From assembly GCF_018614095.1 (NCBI RefSeq), contig NZ_JAGGOY010000032.1, positions 18,120 to 82,119 on the forward strand: a stretch of DNA of 64,000 nucleotides, written 5' to 3'. Positions 34,147 through 42,983 of this stretch are shown piece after piece. The notes beneath the pieces are model-generated. The model was not told the origin of the DNA. It saw only the letters and a list, made by a program, of their open reading frames with translations, and did no database searches. Both the position numbers and the translations under genes were made by a program. Origin of the DNA: Streptomyces sp. ISL-87. GTDB taxonomy: Bacteria; Actinomycetota; Actinomycetes; Streptomycetales; Streptomycetaceae. Positions within the stretch are counted from its first letter, which is position 1. Each line of letters starts with the position of its first letter.

Positions 34147-34819
34147 CTACCTCGTCGGCGCTTCGAGCTGACGGGGCACGGCGCCAGCGCGCAGCTCGCG
34201 CAGGTCCGGGATGTGGTTGTAGAGGGTGCCCGGCGAGACGCCCAGCAGCTTGGCGATCGAGGTGATCGAGCGGCCGGGGTCGGGCAGTAGATCGCGTGCG
34301 CCGCGGATGACTTCCTCGGTGGCGACGCTCGGGCGCCCGCCGACCCGGCCGCGCTCGCGGGCGGCAGCCAGGCCCTCGTTGGTGCCGATAACGATGAGTT
34401 CGCGGATGAACTCGGCGAGGGCGGCGAAGACGTGGAAGACGAGCCGGCCGCCGGGGGTGGTGGTGTCCAGGTTCTCGTGCAGCGAGGTGAAGCCGATCCC
34501 GCGCTCGCGCAGTTCGGCGACCATGTTGATGAGGTCCTGGAGGCTGCGTCCGTAGCGGTCCAGGCTCGGGACGACGAGGGTGTCGCCGGGGTCGAGGAAG
34601 GCGTGGCACGCCTTCAGTTCGGGGCGGAGCGCGTTCTTACCGGACTTCTTGTCCGCGAAGATCTTCCGGCACCCGGCACCCGGCAGCGGTGAGCGCGTCG
34701 AGCTGCCGCTCCAGCTTCTGCCCGCTGGTCGAGACTCGCGCGTATCCGATCTTGATCTCGGTGCGGACGAGTGGTTCGGCGACGAGGAGGCCCGGCTCGG
34801 CCGGTTCGAGGGCGGTCAT
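34147..34819 (-). pseudogene. Resolvase copy 2, frameshifted by a 7-base tandem duplication
   Basis: From the ATG at 34819 the frame reads [29 protein letters not shown], with the catalytic Ser in ARVST. It should continue [41 protein letters not shown] into the C-terminal half that ends at 34147. A tandem CACCCGG-CACCCGG at about 34672-34685 shifts the frame, so translation stops after 60 residues. All other parts, including the C-terminal helix-turn-helix, are intact. It is the longer of two copies in the window and probably belonged to a Tn3-type transposon. Confidence 0.85.
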
Positions 34820-35091
34820 GGCCCCGGATCATGTCAGAAAACGGCGGTTCGGGGTTGTTGAATGACCCAGGTTTTTGAAGGGGTTTTTGGAGGCTCTGCG
34901 GGGTCCGGGGGCCCCGCAGGGCGATCTTCAGAAAACGAAGGTTTCTTGACGACTCAAGGACTCGGGCGGTGCGGATGAGCTTCCGCGACGGGCGGAGCGA
35001 AGGCGCCCGGGTGCGGGTTGAGCGAGGTCGACAAGGAGAGCGCAGGAGCGAAGGCCTCAGGTGCTGGACAGCCGATTCCGAAAACCCCTTG

Positions 35092-35121
35092 CCCAATGGT
35101 CAAGAAACGTTGACCATTGGG
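35092..35121 (+). promoter_or_regulatory. 12-base inverted-repeat operator before the HTH regulator
   Basis: CCCAATGGTCAA and TTGACCATTGGG are perfect inverted arms separated by GAAACG and end 3 bases before the ATG of the regulator gene. This is a likely autoregulatory site for the ArsR-type protein it precedes, or a hairpin that hides the start. Confidence 0.6.
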
Positions 35122-35124
35122 TGC

Positions 35125-35664
35125 ATGCCTACCGATGATCTTCCCGAGACGTTCCACGTCACCACTGACGAGCAGCTACGCGCCGTTTCCAATCTCACGC
35201 GTCACCGGATCATGGCCGTGCTCCGCTTCGAGCCCGCGACGATTACGCAGATCGCCGAGCGAGTGGGCCTTGCGAAGGGGAGTTCCAGCTACCACGTACG
35301 GCTGCTCGAACGGGCCGGCCTGGTGAAGGTGGTACGAACGCGGAAGGTCCGGGGGGTCACCGAGCGGTACTACGCAATGGCCGCGCGGGCGATCGTGCTG
35401 CCGGATCCGGGCGAGGGAGGGCCGGATGTGCTGATGCGGCATGCGGTGGCGGACCTGGAGGCAGCGCCGGTGGATGGCGAGCGGCACGTACGGATGGCGC
35501 ATCTGCGGCTCACCGAGGAGCAGTTCGCGGAGCTGGGGGCGCGGCTGCAGGCACTGGCGGACGAGTACCGGGAGCTGTCCGATCCGTCGCTCCCGGACGC
35601 GTCACTCGTCTTCGCACTGTTCCACCCGGCACCGCGCGAGCAGGCCGAAGGGGACGCCAAGTGA
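35125..35664 (+). CDS. ArsR-type winged-helix regulator
   Basis: A 179-residue transcription factor. The N-terminal domain RAVSNLTRHRIMAVLRFEPATITQIAERVGLAKGSSSYHVRLLERAGLVKVV is an ArsR/HTH_20 winged helix; the rest is a helical dimer or effector region (LTEEQFAELGARLQALADEYREL). No metal-binding CxC is present, so a small organic ligand is likelier. Its stop overlaps the start of the MFS gene (GTGA), giving translational coupling, and a perfect inverted repeat sits over its start. It probably represses its own operon until the exported compound appears. Confidence 0.9.
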   Translation: MPTDDLPETFHVTTDEQLRAVSNLTRHRIMAVLRFEPATITQIAERVGLAKGSSSYHVRLLERAGLVKVVRTRKVRGVTERYYAMAARAIVLPDPGEGGPDVLMRHAVADLEAAPVDGERHVRMAHLRLTEEQFAELGARLQALADEYRELSDPSLPDASLVFALFHPAPREQAEGDAK

Positions 35665-36947
35665 CCTCAGACGTTCGGAAGTTGCCGACCGGGTTCGGAC
35701 GGCTGTGGACTGCGCAGACGGTGTCCTCGCTCGGTGACGGGGTGTCGCATGCCGCGCTGCCGCTGCTCGCGTTGACGTTGACGCGGGATCCGATGGCGCT
35801 CGCCGTCGTCACGGCCGCCGGAACGCTGCCGTGGCTGCTCTTCGGGGTGCTCGGCGGTGCGCTGGTGGACCGCTGGGACCGTCGGCGCACGATGTGGGTC
35901 ACGGACGCGGCGCGTGCGGTGCTGCTCGCGATACCGGCGGCAGCGGCCGCGCTCGACGTGCTGAGCATTCCACTGCTCGCGGCCGTCGCCTTCCTGCTCG
36001 GCCTCGGCGGACTCTTCTTCGACACGGCCGCCACGGCCTATCTGCCGGATCTGCTCGGCCGCGACCCCGCGCTCCTGGAGCGCGCCAACTCCCGCCTGCG
36101 CGGCACCCAGACCGCCGCGTCCGGCTTCGCGGGGCCGCCTGCGGGCAGCGCCCTGCTCGCGCTCGGGCGGGCGGTTCCGCTGCTCGCCGACGCGGTGTCG
36201 TTCGCGCTCTCCGCACTGCTCGTACGGTCGCTGCCTGCCGCACCCCGGCCCGTACCGCAGGCCCGTGAGTCGCTGCTTCGGCAGGCGCGGGCCGGCGCCT
36301 CGTACGTATTCCAGGATCAGTTGCTGCTCGGGCTCGCGCTGCGTCCGGCGGTCGGGAACATCGCCTTCCTCGCCGTGGAGACCGTACTCGCCCTCTTCGC
36401 GCACGACCGTCTCGGCATCGACACCTTCGGCTTCGGCCTGCTCCTCACGGCGGAGGCCACCGGCGGTCTGCTCGGCGCGGGCATCGCCTCCTTCCTCGGC
36501 CGACGACTCGGCACCGGCACCGCACTGACCTGCACGGCCGCAGTCGAGGGACTCGCCATCCTGGGCCTTGCCGCCGCCCCGAACCCGTACGTCGCCGGCC
36601 TCGCGCTCGCCGTCTGCGGAGCGGGCATGGGCGCCACGATGGTGCTCGGCCCCTCCCTCCGACAGGCGATCGTCCCCGCCCACCTGATGGGCCGGGCCGC
36701 CTCCACCTCCCGCATGCTCGCCATGTGCGCCGCCCCGTTCGGCGCCTTCCTCGGCGGCTGGCTGGCCACCACCTACGACGTACGCACCCCGCTCTACACC
36801 GCCGCCGGCCTCCTCCTCACCATGACCGCCGTCACGTCGACCATGACCAGCAACCGCCGGGTCGAGGCGGCGCTGCGTGCCGCCGCCCCGGCCGATGATC
36901 CAGATCACCCGGAATCCTGGGATCCCGTTCAGGAGGGTGCCATTTAG
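35661..36947 (+). CDS. MFS efflux transporter coupled to the ArsR-type regulator
   Basis: A 428-residue transporter with about 12 membrane segments. The first loop GALVDRWDRRRTMWVTD is the motif A of drug-proton antiporters, and the QTAASGFAGPPAGSALL helix matches the MFS_3/macrolide-efflux (MefA/Tet-V-like) branch. The GTG overlaps the regulator stop by 4 bases. The gene pair stands alone between a resolvase stump and a Tn3 transposase stump, so it is likely to have moved as resistance cargo. The substrate is unknown. Confidence 0.9.
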   Translation: MTSDVRKLPTGFGRLWTAQTVSSLGDGVSHAALPLLALTLTRDPMALAVVTAAGTLPWLLFGVLGGALVDRWDRRRTMWVTDAARAVLLAIPAAAAALDVLSIPLLAAVAFLLGLGGLFFDTAATAYLPDLLGRDPALLERANSRLRGTQTAASGFAGPPAGSALLALGRAVPLLADAVSFALSALLVRSLPAAPRPVPQARESLLRQARAGASYVFQDQLLLGLALRPAVGNIAFLAVETVLALFAHDRLGIDTFGFGLLLTAEATGGLLGAGIASFLGRRLGTGTALTCTAAVEGLAILGLAAAPNPYVAGLALAVCGAGMGATMVLGPSLRQAIVPAHLMGRAASTSRMLAMCAAPFGAFLGGWLATTYDVRTPLYTAAGLLLTMTAVTSTMTSNRRVEAALRAAAPADDPDHPESWDPVQEGAI

Positions 36948-37072
36948 GGCTCCGCGAGGTCGTTGAGCCAGTGCTAAGCCCAGCTCGCCGTTCCTCGCCT
37001 CGGCCCCGGAGCGTCGGACGCCTGGCCTTCACGGGATGCAACGAGTGGCCCAGCGGGCCGGGTGCGCTGCCG

Positions 37073-37348
37073 TCAATCCTCGTCGTCCTCGACAGCCTCC
37101 GGGTCCCGGAAGGGGCGCAGGCCGTGGCCGGGTCCGCTGGCCTTGATGTTGAACAGGTAGCGGCACAGGAAGTTGATGTGCCGGTCCTTGAGCGGGGAGA
37201 GGCGGGCCACGTCCTCGTCGCTGATGTCGTGGCCCTCGGCGCGGAGCTGGGCGACGGCGGCGTCCAGGTAGCGGGTGTTCCACAGGACGACGGCGTTGAG
37301 GACCGGACCGAGGGCGGCGAGCTGGTCCTCCTGGCCCTCGCGGTACGC
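37073..37348 (-). pseudogene. Tn3-family transposase, C-terminal stump
   Basis: The last 91 residues of a Tn3 TnpA can be read: YREGQEDQLAALGPVLNA, VVLWNTRYLDAAVAQL, SDEDVARLSPLKDRHINF and LCRYLF, ending EAVEDDED-stop. These are the conserved end of the DDE domain and tail. The upstream nine-tenths of the gene is missing. A GGGCTCCGCG...GTGCTAAG stretch just after the MFS stop (36950-36980) might be the matching transposon end. Confidence 0.8.
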
Positions 37349-37375
37349 AACGGCCGATCAGTGCTCTGAGGCGAG

Positions 37376-37391
37376 CTAGTGCCGTGGCCGG
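37376..37391 (+). repeat. Short IS-end-like repeat, copy R4
   Basis: CTAGTGCCGTGGCCGG, the exact reverse complement of bases 1-16 and matching the outer part of R1-R3. It sits 28 bases after the cut end of the Tn3 transposase. Confidence 0.4.
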
Positions 37392-37580
37392 CCAGGCGAC
37401 GGGCCTGGGCCAGGAGCGCGCCGTTCGGGGCCAGCGCCCCGGGATCGCCCGGACCGCGCCTGTATGCCGGGTGGGCAGTTCGTCGAGGTACTCAGGACCT
37501 GCACCCCCATCGAACGCACACTGCGGGCTCACTACCTGGTCCGCGTGCGTGAAACGCCGGGCAGGGGTACTGGTGGATAC

Positions 37581-38696
37581 ATGACACGAATACGGAAACT
37601 GGGACATAAGGATCGGACGTCTGGTGACGATGGTACTCATCAGCGAGGACACCCGGAGGTTGAGCGTGGGTCGCACGGCACGCCGCGTGAGAGTGGGGAG
37701 CGGGATACAAGGTACGGCCCGGAGCCGGAGGTGGAGCGACGGGCGCCGGACGCTCCGACGGGGCTGGGCAAGAAGTCGTGGTGGGCGGTGCTGCGCCGGA
37801 CGATGAAGGAGTTCAAGAGGGACGAGCTCACCGACCGCGCGGCGGCGCTGACCTACTACGCGATCCTGGCGCTGTTCCCGGCGCTGCTGGTGCTGGTCTC
37901 GCTGCTCGGGCTCGTCGGCAGGTCCACGACGGACAAGGTGCTGAGCAATCTCACCAAGTTCACCCCCGGTTCTGCCCGTGACGTGATCACGAATGCGGTG
38001 CAGCAGTTGCAGGGCAACGCCGGGATCGGCTCGGTGATGGCGATCGTCGGCCTGGTGCTGGCGGTGTGGTCGGCCTCCGGCTACGTCGCGGCGTTCATCC
38101 GTACCGCCAACGCCGTCTACGACATGCCCGAGGGTCGGCCGATGTGGAAGGTGCTGCCGGTCCGCGTCGGTGTCACCGTGGTGCTGATGATTCTGGCGGT
38201 GGTCAGCGCGCTGATCGTGGTGTTCACCGGTCCTCTTGCCCGCCAGGCCGGCACCGCGCTGGGCATCGGGGACACTGCACTGACGGTGTGGTCGATCGCG
38301 AAGTGGCCGGTGCTCGTGGTGCTCGTCACCATCATGATCGCGATTCTGTACTGGGCGACGCCGAACGCCAAGGTCCGGGGCTTTCGCTGGGTCACCCCGG
38401 GCAGCTTCCTGGCGCTGCTGATCTGGATGATCGCCTCGGCCGGGTTGGCCCTCTACGTGGCGAATTTCGCCTCGTACAACAAGACCTACGGCACGTTCGC
38501 CGGGATCATCGTCTTCCTGGTGTGGCTGTGGATCACCAACCTGGCGATCCTCCTCGGCCTGGAATTCGACGCCGAGACCTCCCGCCAGCGGGTCATCGTC
38601 GGCGGCCACCCCGAGCAGGAGGAGCCGTACGTCGAACCGCGCGACACCCGCAAGTGGGACGAGCAGGACAAACAGCGCCTGAAAGGCCAGGACTAA
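37581..38696 (+). CDS. YihY/BrkB family membrane protein
   Basis: A 371-residue protein. Residues 1-75 are a charged cytoplasmic extension; the YihY/virulence factor BrkB domain follows with the motif FKRDELTDRAAALTYYAILALFPALLVLVSLLG and five to six membrane helices. The helix IVFLVWLWITNLAILLGLEFDAE closes the domain. The family is thought to act in envelope lipid or solute movement, despite an old RNase BN label. GGTGG precedes the ATG. It heads a same-strand cluster with PAP2, holin-like, DUF3618 and DUF4235 genes. Confidence 0.92.
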   Translation: MTRIRKLGHKDRTSGDDGTHQRGHPEVERGSHGTPRESGERDTRYGPEPEVERRAPDAPTGLGKKSWWAVLRRTMKEFKRDELTDRAAALTYYAILALFPALLVLVSLLGLVGRSTTDKVLSNLTKFTPGSARDVITNAVQQLQGNAGIGSVMAIVGLVLAVWSASGYVAAFIRTANAVYDMPEGRPMWKVLPVRVGVTVVLMILAVVSALIVVFTGPLARQAGTALGIGDTALTVWSIAKWPVLVVLVTIMIAILYWATPNAKVRGFRWVTPGSFLALLIWMIASAGLALYVANFASYNKTYGTFAGIIVFLVWLWITNLAILLGLEFDAETSRQRVIVGGHPEQEEPYVEPRDTRKWDEQDKQRLKGQD

Positions 38697-38758
38697 GTGG
38701 AGCACACGGTGGTCCCGGTCATGGTGTGAGGATCACGGGTACGGGAAAACGGCAGGTC

Positions 38759-39307
38759 ATGAGAGTGCTGGCGGGTCTGCGCGACGGTGAGCGGCGGCTG
38801 ACGAAGCGGATGGCGTCGTGGGACTCCGCGTGGGCGCGGCGGGTGCTGCCCGCGGCGGAGGAGGCGGCCGAGCACACCAAGCTGTGGTGCGGTGCGGCGC
38901 TGGCCTTGGGCGCGCTGGGCGGCTGGCGGGGCCGGAAGGCCGCGGTGGCGGGTCTGGCGGGCATGGCCGTTGCGGAGACGCTCTCCAACGCGGTGGTCAA
39001 ACCGTTGTGTGACCGGCGCCGGCCGCCGAAGGAATGGTTCGAGGATCAGGATGTCGATGACCGCCCCGACAGCTCCTCTTTCCCGTCCGGGCATACCGCC
39101 GCGGCCGTTGGCTTCACCACCGCGATCGCGCCCATCTGGCCGTGGGCGGGTGCCGTCTGCGCCGTGCCGACGGTGACGGTCGCCGCCGAGCGGGTGCACA
39201 GCGGCGCCCACTACCCCTCGGATGTCGTTACCGGGGTGGTGATCGGTCTGGCCGCGGCCGGGCTCGTACGGGCCGCGCCCCGGCTCCTGCTGCGCCACCT
39301 GCGGTGA
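38759..39307 (+). CDS. PAP2-family phosphatase
   Basis: A 182-residue protein. The three phosphatase motifs are visible: KPLCDRRRP, then SSSFPSGHTAAAVGF, then RVHSGAHYPSDVVTG. Two or three membrane segments surround them. It should remove phosphate from lipid phosphates such as polyprenyl diphosphate or phosphatidate at the membrane. The ATG at 38759 gives MRVLAGLRDGE; a GTG at 38726 would add 11 residues. It follows YihY by 62 bp. Confidence 0.88.
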   Translation: MRVLAGLRDGERRLTKRMASWDSAWARRVLPAAEEAAEHTKLWCGAALALGALGGWRGRKAAVAGLAGMAVAETLSNAVVKPLCDRRRPPKEWFEDQDVDDRPDSSSFPSGHTAAAVGFTTAIAPIWPWAGAVCAVPTVTVAAERVHSGAHYPSDVVTGVVIGLAAAGLVRAAPRLLLRHLR

Positions 39308-39411
39308 AAAGCGGCGCGCCGGGCCGAGTGGACCCAGGCCAGGCCGGGTAGCCGCGCACTGACAGGGACAACAGATGACCGCTTTGTGAGGCAACGGGCA
39401 GGTGAACGAGC

Positions 39412-39849
39412 ATGGCCACCGTCGATCCGAACGGCAGCGCCCGCAACAGCGGGCGGCAGTCCCGCTCCGAGGAATCAGTGAGCGAGCTGGTGCAGCAGGC
39501 TTCACAGCAGTTGTCCCAGCTGGTGCGTGACGAGATGCGCCTCGCACGGGCGGAGATGGCGCAAAAGGGCAAGCGATATGGGCGCGGCGGCGGTCTGTTC
39601 GGCGGCGCGGGCCTGTTCGGGGTGCTGACCCTGCAAGCTCTGGCGGCCACCGCGATCGCCGCACTGTCCCTGACCCTGGACGTGTGGCTGGCGGCGCTGA
39701 TCATCACCGCACTGCTCGCCGGGATCACCACCGTCATGGCCGCAACCGGCAAGAAGGAGATCGACAAGGCCGGATCTCCCGCGCCACAGGAAACCGTGGA
39801 CAGCGTGAAGGCCGACATGAACGAGATCAAGGAGAGGGCGAAGCGATGA
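39412..39849 (+). CDS. Phage holin family/DUF1469 membrane protein
   Basis: A 145-residue protein. An amphipathic helix (VSELVQQASQQLSQLVRDEMRLARAEMAQKG) leads into two membrane helices (about 65-90 and 93-112), the pattern of the actinobacterial holin-X/DUF1469 family. Despite the name these are usually chromosomal envelope proteins, often beside DUF3618. The next gene starts within its stop codon (ATGA). Confidence 0.9.
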   Translation: MATVDPNGSARNSGRQSRSEESVSELVQQASQQLSQLVRDEMRLARAEMAQKGKRYGRGGGLFGGAGLFGVLTLQALAATAIAALSLTLDVWLAALIITALLAGITTVMAATGKKEIDKAGSPAPQETVDSVKADMNEIKERAKR

Positions 39850-40307
39850 CCCAGTCCCAGGACAAGCCACAGGGCACCGACGCCCAAGCACCCGAGGAAC
39901 TGCGCGAACAGGTCGAGCAGGCCCGCCAGGAACTGGGAGAGACGGTCGAGGCGCTGGCCGCGAAAACCGACATCAAGGCCAAGGCGCAACAGAAGACCGC
40001 CGCCGTGAAGGAACAGGCGGGCCACGCGGCGACCCAAGCGCGGGACAAGGCCGCCCACGCCGGGCAGACCATGTGGGAGAAGACCCCCGAGCCCGTGCGG
40101 GAGAAGGCCAGCCAGACGGCCGCGCAGGTCCGCGACAAGGCCACTCACGCCGGGCATCTGATGCAGGACAAGGCCCCCGAACCCCTGAGGCAGAAGGCCG
40201 ACCAGGTCGCCCGCGTGGCGCGGGAGAACCGCACCGCGCTGCTCGCCGCCGCGGCCGGGCTGCTGGCCCTGGCGCTGATGCGCCGTCGCAGGAAGGGACG
40301 CCGATGA
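39846..40307 (+). CDS. DUF3618 protein with Ala/Lys coiled-coil repeats
   Basis: A 153-residue protein. It starts with the DUF3618 motif [32 protein letters not shown], continues with Ala/Lys/Gln-rich heptads containing repeated [17 protein letters not shown] units (at least three), and ends in one membrane helix ([15 protein letters not shown]) and an Arg/Lys tail. It is probably a tail-anchored envelope stress protein. It overlaps both neighbours by 4 bases. Confidence 0.9.
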   Translation: MTQSQDKPQGTDAQAPEELREQVEQARQELGETVEALAAKTDIKAKAQQKTAAVKEQAGHAATQARDKAAHAGQTMWEKTPEPVREKASQTAAQVRDKATHAGHLMQDKAPEPLRQKADQVARVARENRTALLAAAAGLLALALMRRRRKGRR

Positions 40308-40561
40308 AAGCCGCCAAGGTCGCCTACAAGCCGGTCGGCCTGGCCCTCGGCGCCGGCAGCGGCATGATCTCCGGAGCCCTGTTCAAGCAGGCATGGAAGA
40401 AACTCGGCCACGACGAAGACGCCCCCGACGCCACCGACGAGGAACGCACCTGGCGCGAGGTCCTGCTCGCCGCCGCCGTGCAGGGCGCCATCTTCGCGGC
40501 CGTCAAAGCCGCGGTCGACCGCTCCGGCGCCACCGCCACCCGCCGCCTGACCGGAACCTAG
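40304..40561 (+). CDS. DUF4235 small membrane protein
   Basis: An 85-residue protein matching DUF4235: [27 protein letters not shown], then [31 protein letters not shown]. Two membrane helices are predicted. The start overlaps the DUF3618 stop. Holin-like, DUF3618 and DUF4235 genes are a recurrent trio in actinomycetes, so the three products probably work together; their role is unknown. Confidence 0.9.
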   Translation: MKAAKVAYKPVGLALGAGSGMISGALFKQAWKKLGHDEDAPDATDEERTWREVLLAAAVQGAIFAAVKAAVDRSGATATRRLTGT

Positions 40562-40913
40562 CCCGGCTGACGCCGGCCCGAGCCGTTACATCGCTGCTGA
40601 CGAAGGGAGCGACGGATGGCACCTGGCCGTGGCCCGTACGCCGTGAGCGCGGCGGCGTCACCGTCTGCGTCCTGCTGGCACGCTGGTCGGCGACCTCCGC
40701 CTTCCGGCGCTGGCGCGCCATTACGGCCCGCCTGCCGTGGCGCCGCACAGCCTGCCCGCCCTCACCGCCCGGGGCCGGGCGGGACGCCGCGCTACACACC
40801 CTGCCGCTGGAGGGCAACCAGGACCTACGCGAGACCGAGGCCCAGCTCCAGCAGTACCCACGGCCGTATGGCACGGTGCCGCGCCGCCTGATCATTGCCG
40901 AGGGAGGCCGATA
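40562..40913 (+). other. Stretch with no supported gene
   Basis: Frames are open on several strands but show no family motif. The frame read [23 protein letters not shown] just before the cold-shock gene could be a remnant of another coding region. Ends in a good ribosome site GAGGGAGG (40900-40907). Confidence 0.35.
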
Positions 40914-40923
40914 TGGCACTGGC

Positions 40924-41115
40924 ATGGTGAAGTGGTTCAACGCGGAGAAGGGATCCGGGTTCATCGAGCAGGACGGCGGTGGCCCCGAGGTGTTCGTCCA
41001 CTACTCGGCTATCGCCGGCGGCGGTTACCGGGAGCTGCGTGAGGGCCAGGAGGTCCTTTTTGACGTGGCGCAAGGGCAGAGAGGGCCGCAGGCCGAGAAC
41101 GTCACGTCAGCTTGA
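40924..41115 (+). CDS. Cold-shock protein with displaced start
   Basis: A 63-residue CspA-type RNA-binding protein. RNP1-like [12 protein letters not shown] and RNP2-like [10 protein letters not shown] are present and the end QRGPQAENV is typical. Usual actinobacterial versions start MATGTVKWFN. Here the ATG that fits the GAGGGAGG ribosome site (40914) is followed by GCACTGGC, one base short of the usual reading, so it runs into TGA after four more codons. The in-frame ATG at 40924 gives MVKWFN, four residues short and too far from the ribosome site. It may be poorly expressed or not expressed. Confidence 0.7.
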   Translation: MVKWFNAEKGSGFIEQDGGGPEVFVHYSAIAGGGYRELREGQEVLFDVAQGQRGPQAENVTSA

Positions 41116-41570
41116 CGCATCTCCTGGTCTGGCAGTCTTCACGGCGCGGGTGAGGGGTTCGAGGTCTCCGTAGAGGGCGGCGTGCAGCGCGGCGGCCAGT
41201 TCGCGGGCCCGCTGCTCGCCCTCCACGTCGTACAGCACGAAGTAGACCGGCCCTGCGGAGGAGTCCGGGCGGTTCTCGCGGGTGCGGATCAGGTGGATGA
41301 CCGCGGCCCGGACGGCGTCGTACACCGCGTCATCGACGACGTGCGGGGCAACGGTGAGCGTGTCGGCCACGACCGTCCACCGCCCGACCTGGCGTTCAAC
41401 GGCGATGGATACGGCGTGCTGCTGCTTGGCCTGCTTGTAGGCGGCGTTGAAGGCGTCGATCCGAGCCCGACGTCTCGCTCCGGGGGCTGGGCGACGTGTG
41501 CGTCGAGGTCTGGGACGACGAGCAGCCCGTGCAGTGGTGGACTCTCGCCGATGCGGTTGTGGTGGCCCAT
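41107..41570 (-). pseudogene. Frameshifted hypothetical protein
   Basis: The ATG at 41570 opens MGHHNRIGESPPLHGLLVVPDLDAHVAQPPERDVGL, then the reading must change frame near 41470 to continue RIDAFNAAYKQAKQQHAVSIAVERQVGRWTVVADTL and on to [21 protein letters not shown]. Codon use is good in both halves, which argues for a single gene broken by a small indel. I recognise no family. It overlaps the cold-shock gene end by 9 bases. Confidence 0.5.
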
Positions 41571-41611
41571 CAGCCCCACCCAGCCGACCCGGCACGCTAC
41601 GGAAGACACAC

Positions 41612-41939
41612 GTGACCTCGAACCAGCTCCTCGACGCCCGCACCCCGCACATCGCGCCAACCCCTCCCTCTCAAGGGCGGGCCGCAGCCCGGCGCACCCG
41701 CCTGGCGCGCAAACGGTCGCTGGCCGCCCGCTACGTCGGCTCCTTTGTCGGCGCCGGCCTCAACAGCGGCGCCGTCGTCCACCACCCCGCTCGACCCCGA
41801 CCGCTACGCCCGCATCGCCCTCTACGGCGCCCTGGTCTTCCTCGCCGCCACTATCCTTTTGCCGCGAGCTGCACGTCGAGGGCACGCTCAACGACGCCAT
41901 CACGCTCCTAGAAGGCGACGGCAGGATCGGGGCTGCTGA
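41612..41939 (+). pseudogene. Frameshifted small membrane protein
   Basis: The GTG at 41612 reads TSNQLLDARTPHIAPTPP, ARKRSLAARYVGSFVGAGLNSGAVVHHP, then a one-base insertion near 41790 moves the sense to LDPDRYARIALYGALVFLAATILLP. Two membrane segments are recognisable. The end is unclear because the frame shifts again near 41865. I assign no function. Confidence 0.45.
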
Positions 41940-42112
41940 TCCCCATGAGCGGGCCCAACCGCAAGTCGCGCCCAGCGACGTCAGGACGTCACCCAGACGC
42001 CGGGCTGTCCAGGACCAAGACCATCCAGCTCGCGGCAGCTGGGCGCACACCCGGCTCGCCACCCCGAGGGGGTAGCCGTCCCGCGGGCGCCGCCCACTGC
42101 AGAAGCGGCACC

Positions 42113-42760
42113 TCAGCCCGGCTGCCCGGCGACGGCAGCCGAGAGGTCCCGGCCGTGGGTGGTCACCAGACGGGCGCTGCCGTCCGCGAGCCGGTAGGAC
42201 AGGCCCACGACCGCGGTCCGCCCGGCGGAGACCTGGTCTGCCAGAACGCGCGAGCGGTCCATGAGCAGGTCGACGGTGTGCCGTATGTGCTCGTCCACGA
42301 TGTCGTCGCCCGACGTGAGGCCGGCGGCGCGGGCGGCCAGGACACTGGGGGTAACGCGCTCGATCACATCCCGGATGAACCCACTCGCCGTCACCCCGTC
42401 CTCGAGCGCGGTCCTCGTGGCGGCCACCGCGCCGCACGAGTCGTGCCCGAGTACCACGACCAAGGGGGCCCCGAGGACGCTCACACCGTACTCGATGCTG
42501 CCCAGCACCTCCGGGCCGGCCACATGGCCGGCCGTACGGACCACGAACAGGTCGCCGAGGCCTTGATCGAAGATGATCTCCGCGGCAAGGCGGGAGTCGG
42601 AGCAGCCGAACAGCACGGCGAACGGGCGCTGCAGCGGAGCGGTCTCGGCGCGCCGCGCGGCGTCCTGGTTGGGGTGCTGCGGCGTACCAGCAACGAACCG
42701 CTTGTTGCCGACCAGTAGCGTCCGCAGCGCGGCGGACGGGGTGAGGGAAGCGTCGCTCAT
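42113..42760 (-). CDS. Beta-class carbonic anhydrase
   Basis: A 215-residue zinc enzyme. The zinc and catalytic motifs are LFGCSDSRLAAE (Cys and the Asp-Arg dyad) and VVLGHDSCGAV (His and Cys), with VRTAGHVAG between them. It interconverts CO2 and bicarbonate. Length and spacing are normal. It is the second carbonic-anhydrase-fold gene in the window (a gamma-type is at 1106). The gene sits alone between frameshifted neighbours, so it is one of the few intact genes of this stretch. Confidence 0.93.
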   Translation of the reverse strand: MSDASLTPSAALRTLLVGNKRFVAGTPQHPNQDAARRAETAPLQRPFAVLFGCSDSRLAAEIIFDQGLGDLFVVRTAGHVAGPEVLGSIEYGVSVLGAPLVVVLGHDSCGAVAATRTALEDGVTASGFIRDVIERVTPSVLAARAAGLTSGDDIVDEHIRHTVDLLMDRSRVLADQVSAGRTAVVGLSYRLADGSARLVTTHGRDLSAAVAGQPG

Positions 42761-42983
42761 GGCCGCAGACTACGTCCCTCCCACGGACGGCGTACCACGG
42801 GGCCCTGCAACAGGGTGGCCCCGCTCCCGCGTCCCGAGGCGCCGCATCGCCCGTCGCACGCCTTGACGATCGCGGGTACGGCACCGTCGGCTCGTATGAG
42901 CGCGCATCCGAGATGGCAGGACACCGGACTCACCGGAGTGCAGGTCCGCCGCGAAGGCCAGGCCGTCCGGGCGATCCGCCTCG

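Noticed and set aside
34830..34860. GTCAGAAAACGG resembling part of a Tn21-type end
   Set aside because: Too short, the outer GGGG and inner CTAAG are missing at the right distance, so no end can be defined.
37541..37570. SigB-like promoter (GGGTAC box) before YihY
   Set aside because: The upstream G-n-n-T element is at 13 or 17 bases, not the usual 14-16.
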